10,437 bases of DNA from positions 1-10,437 of the forward strand of contig CAYXZO010000067.1 of assembly GCA_964469505.1 (NCBI GenBank), given 5' to 3'. The notes under the pieces are model-generated. The model ran no database searches. It saw only the letters and a program-made list of their open reading frames with translations, and was not told where the DNA came from. Below are positions 1 to 6,796 of this stretch, in pieces. The DNA comes from CAYXZO01 sp964469505. GTDB taxonomy: Bacteria; Fidelibacterota; UBA8477; JABMPR01. The translations under genes and the position numbers were made by a program. The stretch's first letter is position 1. Every line of letters begins with the position of its first letter.

Positions 1-516
1 GTGAATTGTCCCGGGCGCAAGGGGATGAGTGAATACCCCAGTGTGGACGCTCCCGCCCCACCCAGCTGGGTGGATCAGTTACCCCGTTCAACCCAGGCAT
101 ATTACCTGCTTTATAGACTACAACCGGCGCGGGATGTCAACGCCACCGTTCAGCAGGGGCGAGTCCAGCTTTCTTACCGGTTGCCCTATGCCCTGGAAAA
201 AGCCACCCTGGATTATCTGAATCAGCGTTTTCCGGGACGCTCTCTGGGAGAAGGCCAATTGTTCCATATCAAGCAGCTCTTACCGGACGTGGTGGAGGAG
301 ATTCTGGAAGATAGTTCCGTGGAAGATGTCTGGCGCCATGAGGATACCATTTACGTGCTTTATCGGTTGAGTCTCAGTACCACCGCCCGGGCGCTGGCCC
401 AGGCACTTCAGCAGCTTAATCTGGGGCTGGAAGGAGCCGGTTTGGAGCAGGGGCGAATTCTGGCCTTTCTCCGTCTGCGGCAGCCGGGACTCAATAACCT
501 GCTGAATAAGCAATAG
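1..516 (+). CDS. Unrecognised protein upstream of obgE (5' end uncertain)
   Basis: I do not recognise a family. The frame is open from the first base of the window, where a GTG occurs, so the true start may lie upstream. An internal ATG at 25 (giving 163 residues) is an alternative, although the purine-rich AAGGGG touches it with no spacing. Counted from base 1 the product has 171 residues, with no signal peptide, membrane segment, cysteine cluster or nucleotide-binding motif. Four similar hydrophobic stretches that look like beta strands stand out: YYLLYRL (34-40), VQLSYRL (55-61), IYVLYRL (117-123) and ILAFLRL (153-159). At least two are followed by a probable helix, so a repeated beta-alpha fold is plausible. 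The stop lies 39 bases before obgE, a place where ribosomal protein genes rplU and rpmA often sit, but this is not L21 or L27. The coding call rests on a long open frame and composition like its neighbours. Confidence 0.7.
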   Translation: MNCPGRKGMSEYPSVDAPAPPSWVDQLPRSTQAYYLLYRLQPARDVNATVQQGRVQLSYRLPYALEKATLDYLNQRFPGRSLGEGQLFHIKQLLPDVVEEILEDSSVEDVWRHEDTIYVLYRLSLSTTARALAQALQQLNLGLEGAGLEQGRILAFLRLRQPGLNNLLNKQ

Positions 517-555
517 TTTTCGCTTTTTCGGCCGATAAACGGCCTGATCCGTTTA

Positions 556-1536
556 ATGCGTTTTATTGACGAAGTCAAAATCGAGGTCATCGGGGGCCGG
601 GGCGGCTCCGGCTGTGTGGCTTTTCGCCGGGAGAAATTTGTACCCAAAGGGGGACCCGCCGGAGGGGATGGAGGTAAAGGGGGAGACGTGATCCTGGTGG
701 CCGATCCTCAACTGCATACCCTGCGGGATTTGCAATATCACAGGCGTTATAAAGCCGGACGGGGCCGTCACGGCGAGGGCGCGCTACGCCACGGACGGGA
801 CGGTGAAGATCGAATTGTGCCGGTTCCCGTAGGCACGGTAGTAAAGGATTACGAGACGGGGGAAATACTGGCCGATCTCACGGAACCGGGACAGCAGGTG
901 GTGGTGGCCCGAGGCGGCCGGGGGGGCTGGGGTAATGCCCACTTTGCCACCCCTACTCACCGCACCCCTCGGGAGTGGACCCCGGGAGAGCCGGGGGAAG
1001 AGCGCATTCTGCACTTGGAATTGAAGGTCCTGGCCGACGTGGGGTTGGTAGGGTTTCCCAATGCCGGCAAATCTACTTTATTGGCGGCCCTCAGTCGCGC
1101 CCGACCCCAGATTGCGCCCTATCCATTTACCACCATAAATCCCCAATTAGGCATTGTCAAATACGGGCCGTACCGCAGTTTCGTGCTGGCCGAGATCCCA
1201 GGATTGATCGAGGGCGCCGCCCAGGGCAAGGGCTTGGGGCTGCGCTTCCTACGCCATCTGGAACGCTGTCGGGTCCTGTTATTTCTCATTTCAGTGGAAA
1301 GTGAAGATCCAGCTGGGCGGTACGCTAAGCTGAAAAATGAGCTGAGGTCTTACTCGCCTCACTTCCTGGAACTGCCCCGGTTGGTAGCCCTGACCAAGAT
1401 AGATATAGTGGCCCGGGTGCCGGAGGTGGATTTAGGCGAGGAAGTGGAGATAATTCCCATTTCCGCCGTGGCCCGCAGAGGGTTAGATAGATTAGTAAAT
1501 CGTTTGGGGGCTTTGCTTGAAAGCCAGGGAAGCTAG
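556..1536 (+). CDS. obgE: Obg/CgtA family GTPase
   Basis: This is the essential Obg GTPase, which binds the large ribosomal subunit and takes part in its assembly and in stress control. The glycine-rich Obg fold fills roughly residues 1-158 (FRREKFVPKGGPAGGDGG at 23-40). The GTPase domain follows: G1 GFPNAGKST (166-174), switch I FTTINP (191-196), G3 AEIPG (212-216), G4 TKID (280-283) and G5 ISA (302-304). Two positions differ from the textbook motifs. G3 has Glu213 where Asp is usual, and G4 begins with Thr instead of Asn; the latter kind of change is seen in other Obg proteins. At 326 residues it lacks the C-terminal OCT domain found in Bacillus Obg, a common absence elsewhere. The ATG at 556 gives the usual Obg N terminus, yet no good Shine-Dalgarno precedes it. 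The 3' end overlaps dprA by 20 bases. Confidence 0.96.
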   Translation: MRFIDEVKIEVIGGRGGSGCVAFRREKFVPKGGPAGGDGGKGGDVILVADPQLHTLRDLQYHRRYKAGRGRHGEGALRHGRDGEDRIVPVPVGTVVKDYETGEILADLTEPGQQVVVARGGRGGWGNAHFATPTHRTPREWTPGEPGEERILHLELKVLADVGLVGFPNAGKSTLLAALSRARPQIAPYPFTTINPQLGIVKYGPYRSFVLAEIPGLIEGAAQGKGLGLRFLRHLERCRVLLFLISVESEDPAGRYAKLKNELRSYSPHFLELPRLVALTKIDIVARVPEVDLGEEVEIIPISAVARRGLDRLVNRLGALLESQGS

Positions 1537-2614
1537 GGACTGGCTCCGCCTGCTTCAAGTACCAGGCTTAGGTCCCCGCCGTATTCGGGAGCTGGTGCTC
1601 CATTTCGGCGGGGCGACGGAGGTTTTCCAGGCAACGGAGGCGGAATTGGCTTCCGTTTCAGGTTTACCAGAACCGGTCCGCCGGCATTTAATGAATCCTC
1701 CACCCGAGGTGGAGGTGGAGGCCCTTATCGAGGAGTTGGAGGAACAGCGGACGGAGGTTCTGTGTTTCACCCACGAGGAATACCCAGCATTGCTCAAAGA
1801 GATTTACGATCCCCCGGTGGTTTTATTCTACCGCGGCCGATTGGAATTGCTCAACAAAGAGGCTTTCGCTGTGGTGGGGACCCGGCGTCCCACCCGCTAC
1901 GGACGGAACGCGGCGGCTCATTTGACCGCTGAGCTGGTACAGGCGGGACTGGTAATAGTGAGCGGTATGGCCCGGGGCATCGATACAGTAGTGCACCAGA
2001 CGGTACTGGAACATGGAGGTGATACCATCGCCGTTCTGGGGTGCGGGGTGGACCGGGTGTATCCTGCGGAAAACCGGGAGCTGCATCACGCCGTGGGGGA
2101 GCGGGGGCTGCTCCTGTCCGAGTATCCACCCGGTACCGAACCGGAAGCCGGTAATTTCCCTCGCCGGAATCGCATCATTAGCGGTTTAAGTCGAGGAGTG
2201 TTGGTAGTGGAAGCGGCCGAGCGCAGCGGAGCGCTGATCACCGCCTGGCTGGCTCTGGACCAGAATCGGGAAGTCTTCGCCGTACCGGGGCCAATTTTCG
2301 CTCAGGCCAGCCAAGGCACCAACAATCTCATTCGCCAGGGAGCCAAACTGGTGACTCGTGCTGAAGATATTCTGGAGGAGTTCGAAACTTTCCGCCTGGG
2401 TAAATCCAAAGCTCAGACCCGCCTGAGTATCGCTCTACCGATGGAACAGCAACAAGTATGGGACAAACTCAGCGAGAACCCTATCCATGTGGATGATCTG
2501 GCCGAGGAGCTGGGGATTTCAACCTTTACCTTGTTGGGAACTTTGTTGGAGATGGAACTAGCAGGATTGGTGAAGCAACTGCCCGGCAAACAATTCGTAA
2601 GGAGCATCACATGA
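1517..2614 (+). CDS. dprA: DNA-processing protein DprA (Smf)
   Basis: DprA binds incoming single-stranded DNA during natural transformation and loads RecA onto it. It is also widespread in bacteria not known to be competent. An N-terminal helix-hairpin-helix region (VPGLGPRRIRELVLHFG, 15-31) leads to the Rossmann-like DNA-binding core: GTRRP (121-125), SGMARGID (149-156), FPRRNRIISGLS (214-225), SGALIT (237-242) and GTNNLI (267-272). Residues about 312-362 form a winged-helix domain like that seen at the end of many DprA proteins. The length of 365 residues is normal. The start is a TTG lying inside the end of obgE. It is the only usable start before the conserved hairpin region, with a weak GGGGG at 1506-1510 ahead of it. 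Translation is probably coupled to obgE. The stop overlaps the next gene by four bases (ATGA). Confidence 0.95.
   Translation: MKAREARDWLRLLQVPGLGPRRIRELVLHFGGATEVFQATEAELASVSGLPEPVRRHLMNPPPEVEVEALIEELEEQRTEVLCFTHEEYPALLKEIYDPPVVLFYRGRLELLNKEAFAVVGTRRPTRYGRNAAAHLTAELVQAGLVIVSGMARGIDTVVHQTVLEHGGDTIAVLGCGVDRVYPAENRELHHAVGERGLLLSEYPPGTEPEAGNFPRRNRIISGLSRGVLVVEAAERSGALITAWLALDQNREVFAVPGPIFAQASQGTNNLIRQGAKLVTRAEDILEEFETFRLGKSKAQTRLSIALPMEQQQVWDKLSENPIHVDDLAEELGISTFTLLGTLLEMELAGLVKQLPGKQFVRSIT
2599..2604 (+). promoter_or_regulatory. Shine-Dalgarno site for the M18 aminopeptidase
   Basis: AAGGAG lies six bases before the ATG at 2611, inside the end of dprA. It supports that start and shows that this organism uses Shine-Dalgarno pairing at some genes. 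Confidence 0.75.
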
Positions 2615-3939
2615 TTCAGAACGAGGCCGATAAACGGCAATACGTGCAGGATTTAATGGCTTTTCTAGACGCGTCGCCCACGTCTTTTCACGCGGTGGCC
2701 GCCGCCGAGAAGCTGCTATCTGACGCGGGCTTTCAACAATTGCGTGAGGATGAGTCCTGGTCTTTGAAGCCGGGGCAGGCTTACTTTGTCACGCGCGGCG
2801 GGGGATCCCTCATCGCCTGGCGTTTGCCTGAAGAATTGAAACTACCGGCTTTCAGAATCCTGGGGGCTCACACTGACGCTCCGGGTTTGCGGCTCAAACC
2901 CCAGCCGGCGGATAGCAAACGGCGAGTAGTCAGATTGGAGACGGAGGTGTACGGCGGACCTATTCTGGCCACCTGGCTGGATCGGGATCTAATTCCCGCG
3001 GGACGGGTGGTGGTCCGCCGGGGTGGGGAGTTTCACAGCCATCTGGTGCGTCTGGATCGCATCCGGTTGCACATTCCCAATGTGGCCATCCATCTTAACC
3101 GGGAGGTGAACAAAGAGGGGCTCAAGGTCAATGAAGAGGAACATTTGCGGGCCCTGTTGGGGGTTATCCAACATAAGGTGGATGATGCTAATGAGCTGTT
3201 AATCAATGAAATAGCTAAGGCGCTTGAAGTGGATGTTTCCCAGATAATGGAATTCGATATGTTTCTAGCCGATGCCCAGCCGGCCGCACTGGGCGGTGCG
3301 GAAGAGGAATTTTTATACAGCGGTCGTTTGGATAACCAGGCCATGACCTTCGCCGCAATTTGGGCCATAAAGCAAGCCGCTGACGTGTCCCGGATACCGG
3401 TGGCGGCGGTATTCGATGGAGAGGAAATTGGTTCCCGCTCGGAAAGTGGGGCTTTCTCATCTTTCCTAGAGGCCTGTTTACGCCGTATAGCCGGGGCTTT
3501 CAGGGTGGATTCTACCGAAGACTGGTATCGCGGCCTGGCTGGCTCCTGGATGGTCAGTGCCGATGGTGCCCATGCCTGGCACCCCAACTATCCGGGTAAA
3601 TACTCGGAACGGCACGCCCCGGAGTTTTTCGGTGGGCCCGCCGTCAAGTGGAACGCAAATCGGCGCTACGGTTCCACCGCCCCACCTGCAGCCCTGTTCC
3701 AGGCCCTTTGCCGGGAAGGGGAAATACCTTGTCAGCGCTATGTCAACCGGGCCGACCTGCCCTGCGGCAGTACCATTGGCCCCATTGTGGCGGCGCGGTT
3801 GGGCATTCCGGTGGTGGATGTGGGGGCTCCCATGCTAAGCATGCATTCCATCCGGGAGATGACCACCGGTTACGATCAATACCTTACCGCGTTGAGTTTC
3901 AAGCGGTTTTTTGAACCAAAGTTGACCACACCAGGATGA
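2611..3939 (+). CDS. apeB: M18 family metallo-aminopeptidase (aspartyl aminopeptidase type)
   Basis: This is a zinc aminopeptidase of family M18, whose members remove N-terminal residues from peptides, often acidic ones, in the cytoplasm. The predicted metal and catalytic residues are all in place: His87 (GAHTD), bridging Asp241 (SGRLDNQ), Glu271 and Glu272 (FDGEEIGS), Asp318 (VSADGAHAWHPNYP) and His412 (SMHSIRE). The assignment is by comparison with the order of these residues in eukaryotic aspartyl aminopeptidase. The segment GGPAVKWNANRRY (341-353) is also typical of the family. The length of 442 residues fits. The ATG overlaps the dprA stop (ATGA) and has its own strong ribosome site. No signal peptide is seen. 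No functional link with DprA is known to me. The side-chain preference cannot be read from the sequence. Confidence 0.93.
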   Translation: MIQNEADKRQYVQDLMAFLDASPTSFHAVAAAEKLLSDAGFQQLREDESWSLKPGQAYFVTRGGGSLIAWRLPEELKLPAFRILGAHTDAPGLRLKPQPADSKRRVVRLETEVYGGPILATWLDRDLIPAGRVVVRRGGEFHSHLVRLDRIRLHIPNVAIHLNREVNKEGLKVNEEEHLRALLGVIQHKVDDANELLINEIAKALEVDVSQIMEFDMFLADAQPAALGGAEEEFLYSGRLDNQAMTFAAIWAIKQAADVSRIPVAAVFDGEEIGSRSESGAFSSFLEACLRRIAGAFRVDSTEDWYRGLAGSWMVSADGAHAWHPNYPGKYSERHAPEFFGGPAVKWNANRRYGSTAPPAALFQALCREGEIPCQRYVNRADLPCGSTIGPIVAARLGIPVVDVGAPMLSMHSIREMTTGYDQYLTALSFKRFFEPKLTTPG

Positions 3940-3944
3940 CCAGC

Positions 3945-3972
3945 TTGTGTGAGAGCGAGGGGAGCTTAAATT
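3945..3972 (+). promoter_or_regulatory. Weak candidate promoter upstream of SRP RNA
   Basis: TTGTGT (3945-3950) and TAAATT (3967-3972), 16 bases apart, resemble -35 and -10 boxes of the main sigma factor (3 of 6 and 4 of 6 matches). Transcription would start near 3979, ahead of the hairpin at 3989-4006, so this promoter would have to read through that terminator to make the SRP RNA. Tentative. Confidence 0.2.
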
Positions 3973-3988
3973 AGGCCGCTTTTTGCCG

Positions 3989-4014
3989 CTCCGCTCCGCA
4001 GCGGAGAGTTTTTT
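3989..4014 (+). terminator. Intrinsic terminator after the M18 gene
   Basis: A perfect 7-bp GC-rich stem, CTCCGCT (3989-3995) with AGCGGAG (4000-4006), encloses a four-base loop. Two bases later comes a run of six T (4009-4014). This would end the obgE-dprA-aminopeptidase transcript about 50 bases after the last stop codon. The T run touches the predicted 5' end of the SRP RNA. Confidence 0.75.
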
Positions 4015-4142
4015 GGAAGTGGCGGCTTGTGTACCGAAACCTGCACACCGGGAACCGGCCCAACCCCGTCAGGTCCGGAAGGAAGCAGCGGTAAGTCGGG
4101 AAACGGGGGTGCCAGGCTTATTCGGTGCACTCCGCCGCTTCC
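4015..4142 (+). ncRNA. ffs: Signal recognition particle RNA, small bacterial (4.5S) type
   Basis: The conserved Ffh-binding apical hairpin is present as GGTCCGGAAGGAAGCAGC (4072-4089), with the GGAA tetraloop at 4077-4080. The flanks fold back over the whole length: GGAAGTGGCGG (4015-4025) pairs with CCGCCGCTTCC (4132-4142) with one G-U pair, GTGTACCGAA (4029-4038) pairs with TTCGGTGCAC (4121-4130) with one G-U pair, and CCTG (4040-4043) pairs with CAGG (4113-4116). This gives one hairpin of about 128 nucleotides without the Alu domain of the Bacillus RNA. The ends are set by the outermost pairing and could be off by a few bases. The RNA acts with Ffh to deliver nascent membrane proteins to FtsY. 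No terminator separates it from dnaX 28 bases downstream, so the two may be co-transcribed, as the shared position in other bacteria suggests. Confidence 0.94.
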
Positions 4143-4170
4143 TAAAATCTAGCGATAGGAACTGGAATTC

Positions 4171-5835
4171 ATGCCGACTGATCCCACTCCGGAAGCTAAG
4201 ACCTTAGCCTTGAAATATCGCCCCCGGCGCTTTGCCGAAGTGGTGGGGCAGGAACCCATTGTACGCACTTTGCAGCGGGCGCTGGAGCAGGGAAAAATCG
4301 CCAACGGCTATTTGTTCACCGGGCCGCGGGGAGTGGGTAAGACCTCCACGGCCCGATTAATGGCCAAAAGTCTTAATTGTGAGAATCGCCAGGGGGTTGA
4401 TCCCTGTAATACCTGCGCCATCTGTCGGGAAATCGATCACGGCAACAATATGGACGTGCTGGAGATCGACGGGGCTTCTACCCGAGGCATCGATGCCATC
4501 CGGGAGTTGCGGGAAGCGGTGAAGTATCCCCCTACCCGGGGGCGTTATCGGGTGTACATCATCGACGAAGTACACATGTTGACCAAGGAGGCCTTTAACG
4601 CCCTCCTGAAAACCCTGGAAGAGCCACCGTCCCAGGTGGTTTTCATCTTCGCCACCACCGAACCCCACCGGGTACCGCCTACTATCATTTCCCGCTGCCA
4701 GCGGTATGACTTCCGAAGGATCTCGGTGGCAGTCATTTCAGAAGCTTTAGGCCGCATCGCCCAGGAGAGCGGGATTAACTGCACTCCTGAAGCCTTACGC
4801 TTCATCGCCCGGCAAGCGGAGGGGAGTCTGCGGGATGCCATCAGCTTGTTGGAACAGGTTAGCGCTTTCGCCGTGGAGGAGATGACGGAGGAAACGGTTC
4901 GGGAAGTTCTGGGCATCCCAGGCAGCGAAGTTTTCACCTCCATGCTAACGTTTATAGCACAAGAAGATGCCGCTGGGGCCTGGAATTATCTGGAGCAGAT
5001 TCTGGCCCAGGGCGTGGATGTGGGGGAATACGTGGAAGGTTTGGCTCGCTGCCTGAGGGACCTGCTGTTGATTAAAATCAGTGGGGATGCGGCGCTGGTG
5101 GACGCCAGTGATGCTGAGCGGAGCAAATTGCAGGAGCTGGCCGAACAGTTCGCCGAACGGGATTTGTTGCGGTTGCAGAATATGGTTCTAAATGAACAGC
5201 GGTCTTTACGCTTCGCCGGTAATCAGCAACTGGCCCTGGAGGTGCTGATCATGAAATTGGTCCGAGCGGGGCGGGCCGTGGAGCTGGACGAGGTTTTGAA
5301 GGCCGCACGTAGGCCGGTGTCCCCTTCCCGTCAGCAAGCTGATACTAAACCTGCGCCTACTTTTTCTCCCGGAGCGGCGGCGCCTTCTCCGGCTCCGTCT
5401 CCCTCGGTCTCGGAGCCGCCGCGGGAAGCTCCGCCGATCGCCCCCACACCACCGACTCCCGATGCCGAGCAGACCAAGCTGGATTTGCAGACTGTCCGGG
5501 CCTCCTGGGAGCAATTCCTGGAGTGCGTTCGCAAGGATCGGCCTTCCCTGGCGGTCTTTCTGGCTGAGGGTCAGTTGAGCAGCTTGAGGGGTAATTCCAT
5601 CGAGTTGGTCTTTTCACCCCGCAACGGTTACCACCTGGAGGTTTTACAGCGGGAAATGGAGCGCTTACGGCGCTGTCTGGGGGAAGTTTACGGACGGAAA
5701 CTGGATTTGCAATTCACCAAAGCGGCCCGGGAAGGGGAGGGACATGCCGTGCGGGGAGATGATGACGTTTTAGCTCAGCCCACTACCCAAAAGTTGTTGG
5801 AATTGTTCGACGGCGAGGTGATTTACCCGGCGTGA
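4171..5835 (+). CDS. dnaX: DNA polymerase III subunit gamma/tau (clamp loader)
   Basis: DnaX is the ATPase of the clamp loader that places the beta sliding clamp on primed DNA and holds the replicase together. The AAA+ part carries Walker A GPRGVGKTS (51-59), four zinc-binding cysteines (70, 79, 82, 85), Walker B IIDEVH (130-135), the sensor region ATTEP (161-165) and the SRC arginine-finger motif (174-176). The clamp-loader collar follows to about residue 375. A proline, alanine and serine-rich linker spans about 385-435, and a less conserved C-terminal domain (about 445-554) probably contacts the polymerase or helicase, as in tau. I see no long A run of the kind used for the frameshift that makes the short gamma form in some bacteria. 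The ATG at 4171 gives the usual N terminus; its ribosome site (AGGA at 4157-4160) is weak and rather distant. Confidence 0.97.
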   Translation: MPTDPTPEAKTLALKYRPRRFAEVVGQEPIVRTLQRALEQGKIANGYLFTGPRGVGKTSTARLMAKSLNCENRQGVDPCNTCAICREIDHGNNMDVLEIDGASTRGIDAIRELREAVKYPPTRGRYRVYIIDEVHMLTKEAFNALLKTLEEPPSQVVFIFATTEPHRVPPTIISRCQRYDFRRISVAVISEALGRIAQESGINCTPEALRFIARQAEGSLRDAISLLEQVSAFAVEEMTEETVREVLGIPGSEVFTSMLTFIAQEDAAGAWNYLEQILAQGVDVGEYVEGLARCLRDLLLIKISGDAALVDASDAERSKLQELAEQFAERDLLRLQNMVLNEQRSLRFAGNQQLALEVLIMKLVRAGRAVELDEVLKAARRPVSPSRQQADTKPAPTFSPGAAAPSPAPSPSVSEPPREAPPIAPTPPTPDAEQTKLDLQTVRASWEQFLECVRKDRPSLAVFLAEGQLSSLRGNSIELVFSPRNGYHLEVLQREMERLRRCLGEVYGRKLDLQFTKAAREGEGHAVRGDDDVLAQPTTQKLLELFDGEVIYPA

Positions 5836-5858
5836 TAACCAACGACAGGGGTGATATT

Positions 5859-5865
5859 AAGGAGG
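5859..5865 (+). promoter_or_regulatory. Shine-Dalgarno site deciding the ybaB start
   Basis: AAGGAGG is followed by two adjacent ATG codons, at 5867 and 5870. The first sits one base after the site and the second four bases after it, so the second is better spaced and is my preferred start. Confidence 0.7.
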
Positions 5866-5869
5866 TATG

Positions 5870-6199
5870 ATGTTCGATAAAGGAAATCTCGGGCGTCTTT
5901 TTCAGGAAGTGCAAAAATTGCAGGCACGGATGAAGGAGGTGCAGGAGAAGCTGGACGCTACGGTAGTGGAAGGCCAGGCCGGGGGTGGAATGGTGCGAGT
6001 CAAAGCCAACGGCAAGATGGAAATACTGTCCGTCAGTATTGAACCGGAAGTGCTACAGGAAGATCGTGAGATGGTGGAAGATCTGGTGCTGGCCGCAGTG
6101 AATAATGCCATAGAGAAGGCGCGGGAAGCCGCCAAAGAGGAAATGGCATCCATGACCGGCGGCCTGATGCCCGGAGGGTTTCCTATACCGGGAATGTAA
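5870..6199 (+). CDS. ybaB: YbaB/EbfC family nucleoid-associated protein
   Basis: This small DNA-binding protein forms dimers and coats the nucleoid; its gene is almost always found between dnaX and recR, as here. The product from 5870 has 109 residues. It starts MFDKGNLGRLF, close to the MFGKGG start usual in the family, which along with ribosome-site spacing is why I chose 5870 over the adjacent ATG at 5867. A helical, charged N-terminal arm (about 10-32, KLQARMKEVQEKL) precedes the central beta region (GMVRVKANGKMEILSVSIEPE), then a helix rich in Ala and Glu and a Gly/Met/Pro-rich tail. The gene starts 34 bases after dnaX. Its stop codon directly adjoins the recR start, so the two are probably translated together. 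Confidence 0.95.
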   Translation: MFDKGNLGRLFQEVQKLQARMKEVQEKLDATVVEGQAGGGMVRVKANGKMEILSVSIEPEVLQEDREMVEDLVLAAVNNAIEKAREAAKEEMASMTGGLMPGGFPIPGM

Positions 6200-6796
6200 A
6201 TGGATATTCTACCTCCCACTTTGCAGCGTCTTATCGATCAACTCACCCGTTTCCCGGGAATTGGTCGTAAATCGGCCCAGCGCATGGCCTTGAGTCTGCT
6301 GCAATGGGAGCCGGAAGCGATTTTGAAATTAAGTGAAACCTTGAAACAGAGTACCGAAGTACTTACCACCTGCCCTACTTGCCATATTCTGATGGAAGGG
6401 GAAAGCTGTCCGGTATGCAGTGATCCCCGCCGGGTGCCCCACCAGTTGTGTGTCGTGGCGGATACGGTGGATGTGCTGGCCTTGGAAAAGACCGGCCGTT
6501 ACCGGGGGCTCTACCATGTGCTGGGGGGACTTATATCACCCCTGGAAGGTATCGGTCCGGAAGAATTGAGTATCGCTGACCTGAAAGAACGAGCGTCCGG
6601 CGTGCGGGAGTTGATTTTAGCCCTCAACCCCAGCGTGGAAGGAGAAACCACCGCTCTGTATCTGGTGCGACTGCTCAAACGCCCCGACTTGAAAATCACC
6701 CGTCTGGCTCAGGGGGTACCTATGGGCAGCGAACTGGAATACTTGGACGAACTAACCCTTGGACAAGCATTGGAGGCTCGCCGTCCGCTGGAATGA
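6200..6796 (+). CDS. recR: Recombination protein RecR
   Basis: RecR works with RecO (and RecF) to load RecA on single-stranded DNA coated by SSB during gap repair. The order of parts is standard for the family at 198 residues: helix-hairpin-helix FPGIGRKSAQRMA (18-30), a zinc finger with Cys58, 61, 70 and 73, a Toprim domain from about 82, and the C-terminal segment ITRLAQGVPMGSELEYLDELTLGQAL (166-191). GLYHVLGGLISPLEGIGP (103-120) and NPSVEGETTALYL (143-155) are close to consensus. The Toprim strand reads CVVADTVDV, with Ala87 where many family members, including E. coli, have Glu. RecR has no nuclease activity to lose. The start immediately follows the ybaB stop and the end overlaps pgsA (ATGA). 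Confidence 0.97.
   Translation: MDILPPTLQRLIDQLTRFPGIGRKSAQRMALSLLQWEPEAILKLSETLKQSTEVLTTCPTCHILMEGESCPVCSDPRRVPHQLCVVADTVDVLALEKTGRYRGLYHVLGGLISPLEGIGPEELSIADLKERASGVRELILALNPSVEGETTALYLVRLLKRPDLKITRLAQGVPMGSELEYLDELTLGQALEARRPLE

Noticed and set aside
529..545. Stem-loop (GGCCG/CGGCC) between the first gene and obgE as a terminator
   Set aside because: The stem has only five pairs and no T run follows, so it is unlikely to end transcription.
3033..3587. A 184-codon open frame on the minus strand
   Set aside because: It lies wholly inside the M18 gene, which has all its catalytic residues. The translation is rich in Ser, Ala and Arg as expected for an antisense shadow of GC-rich coding DNA.
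3983..4207. A 74-codon open frame across the SRP RNA
   Set aside because: It overlaps the strongly supported SRP RNA and the terminator, runs into dnaX in another frame, and its translation resembles no protein.
5300..5520. Programmed frameshift in dnaX producing a short gamma form
   Set aside because: No A-rich slippery run of the Escherichia or Thermus type is seen in the linker region; the longest homopolymer nearby is a short T run.
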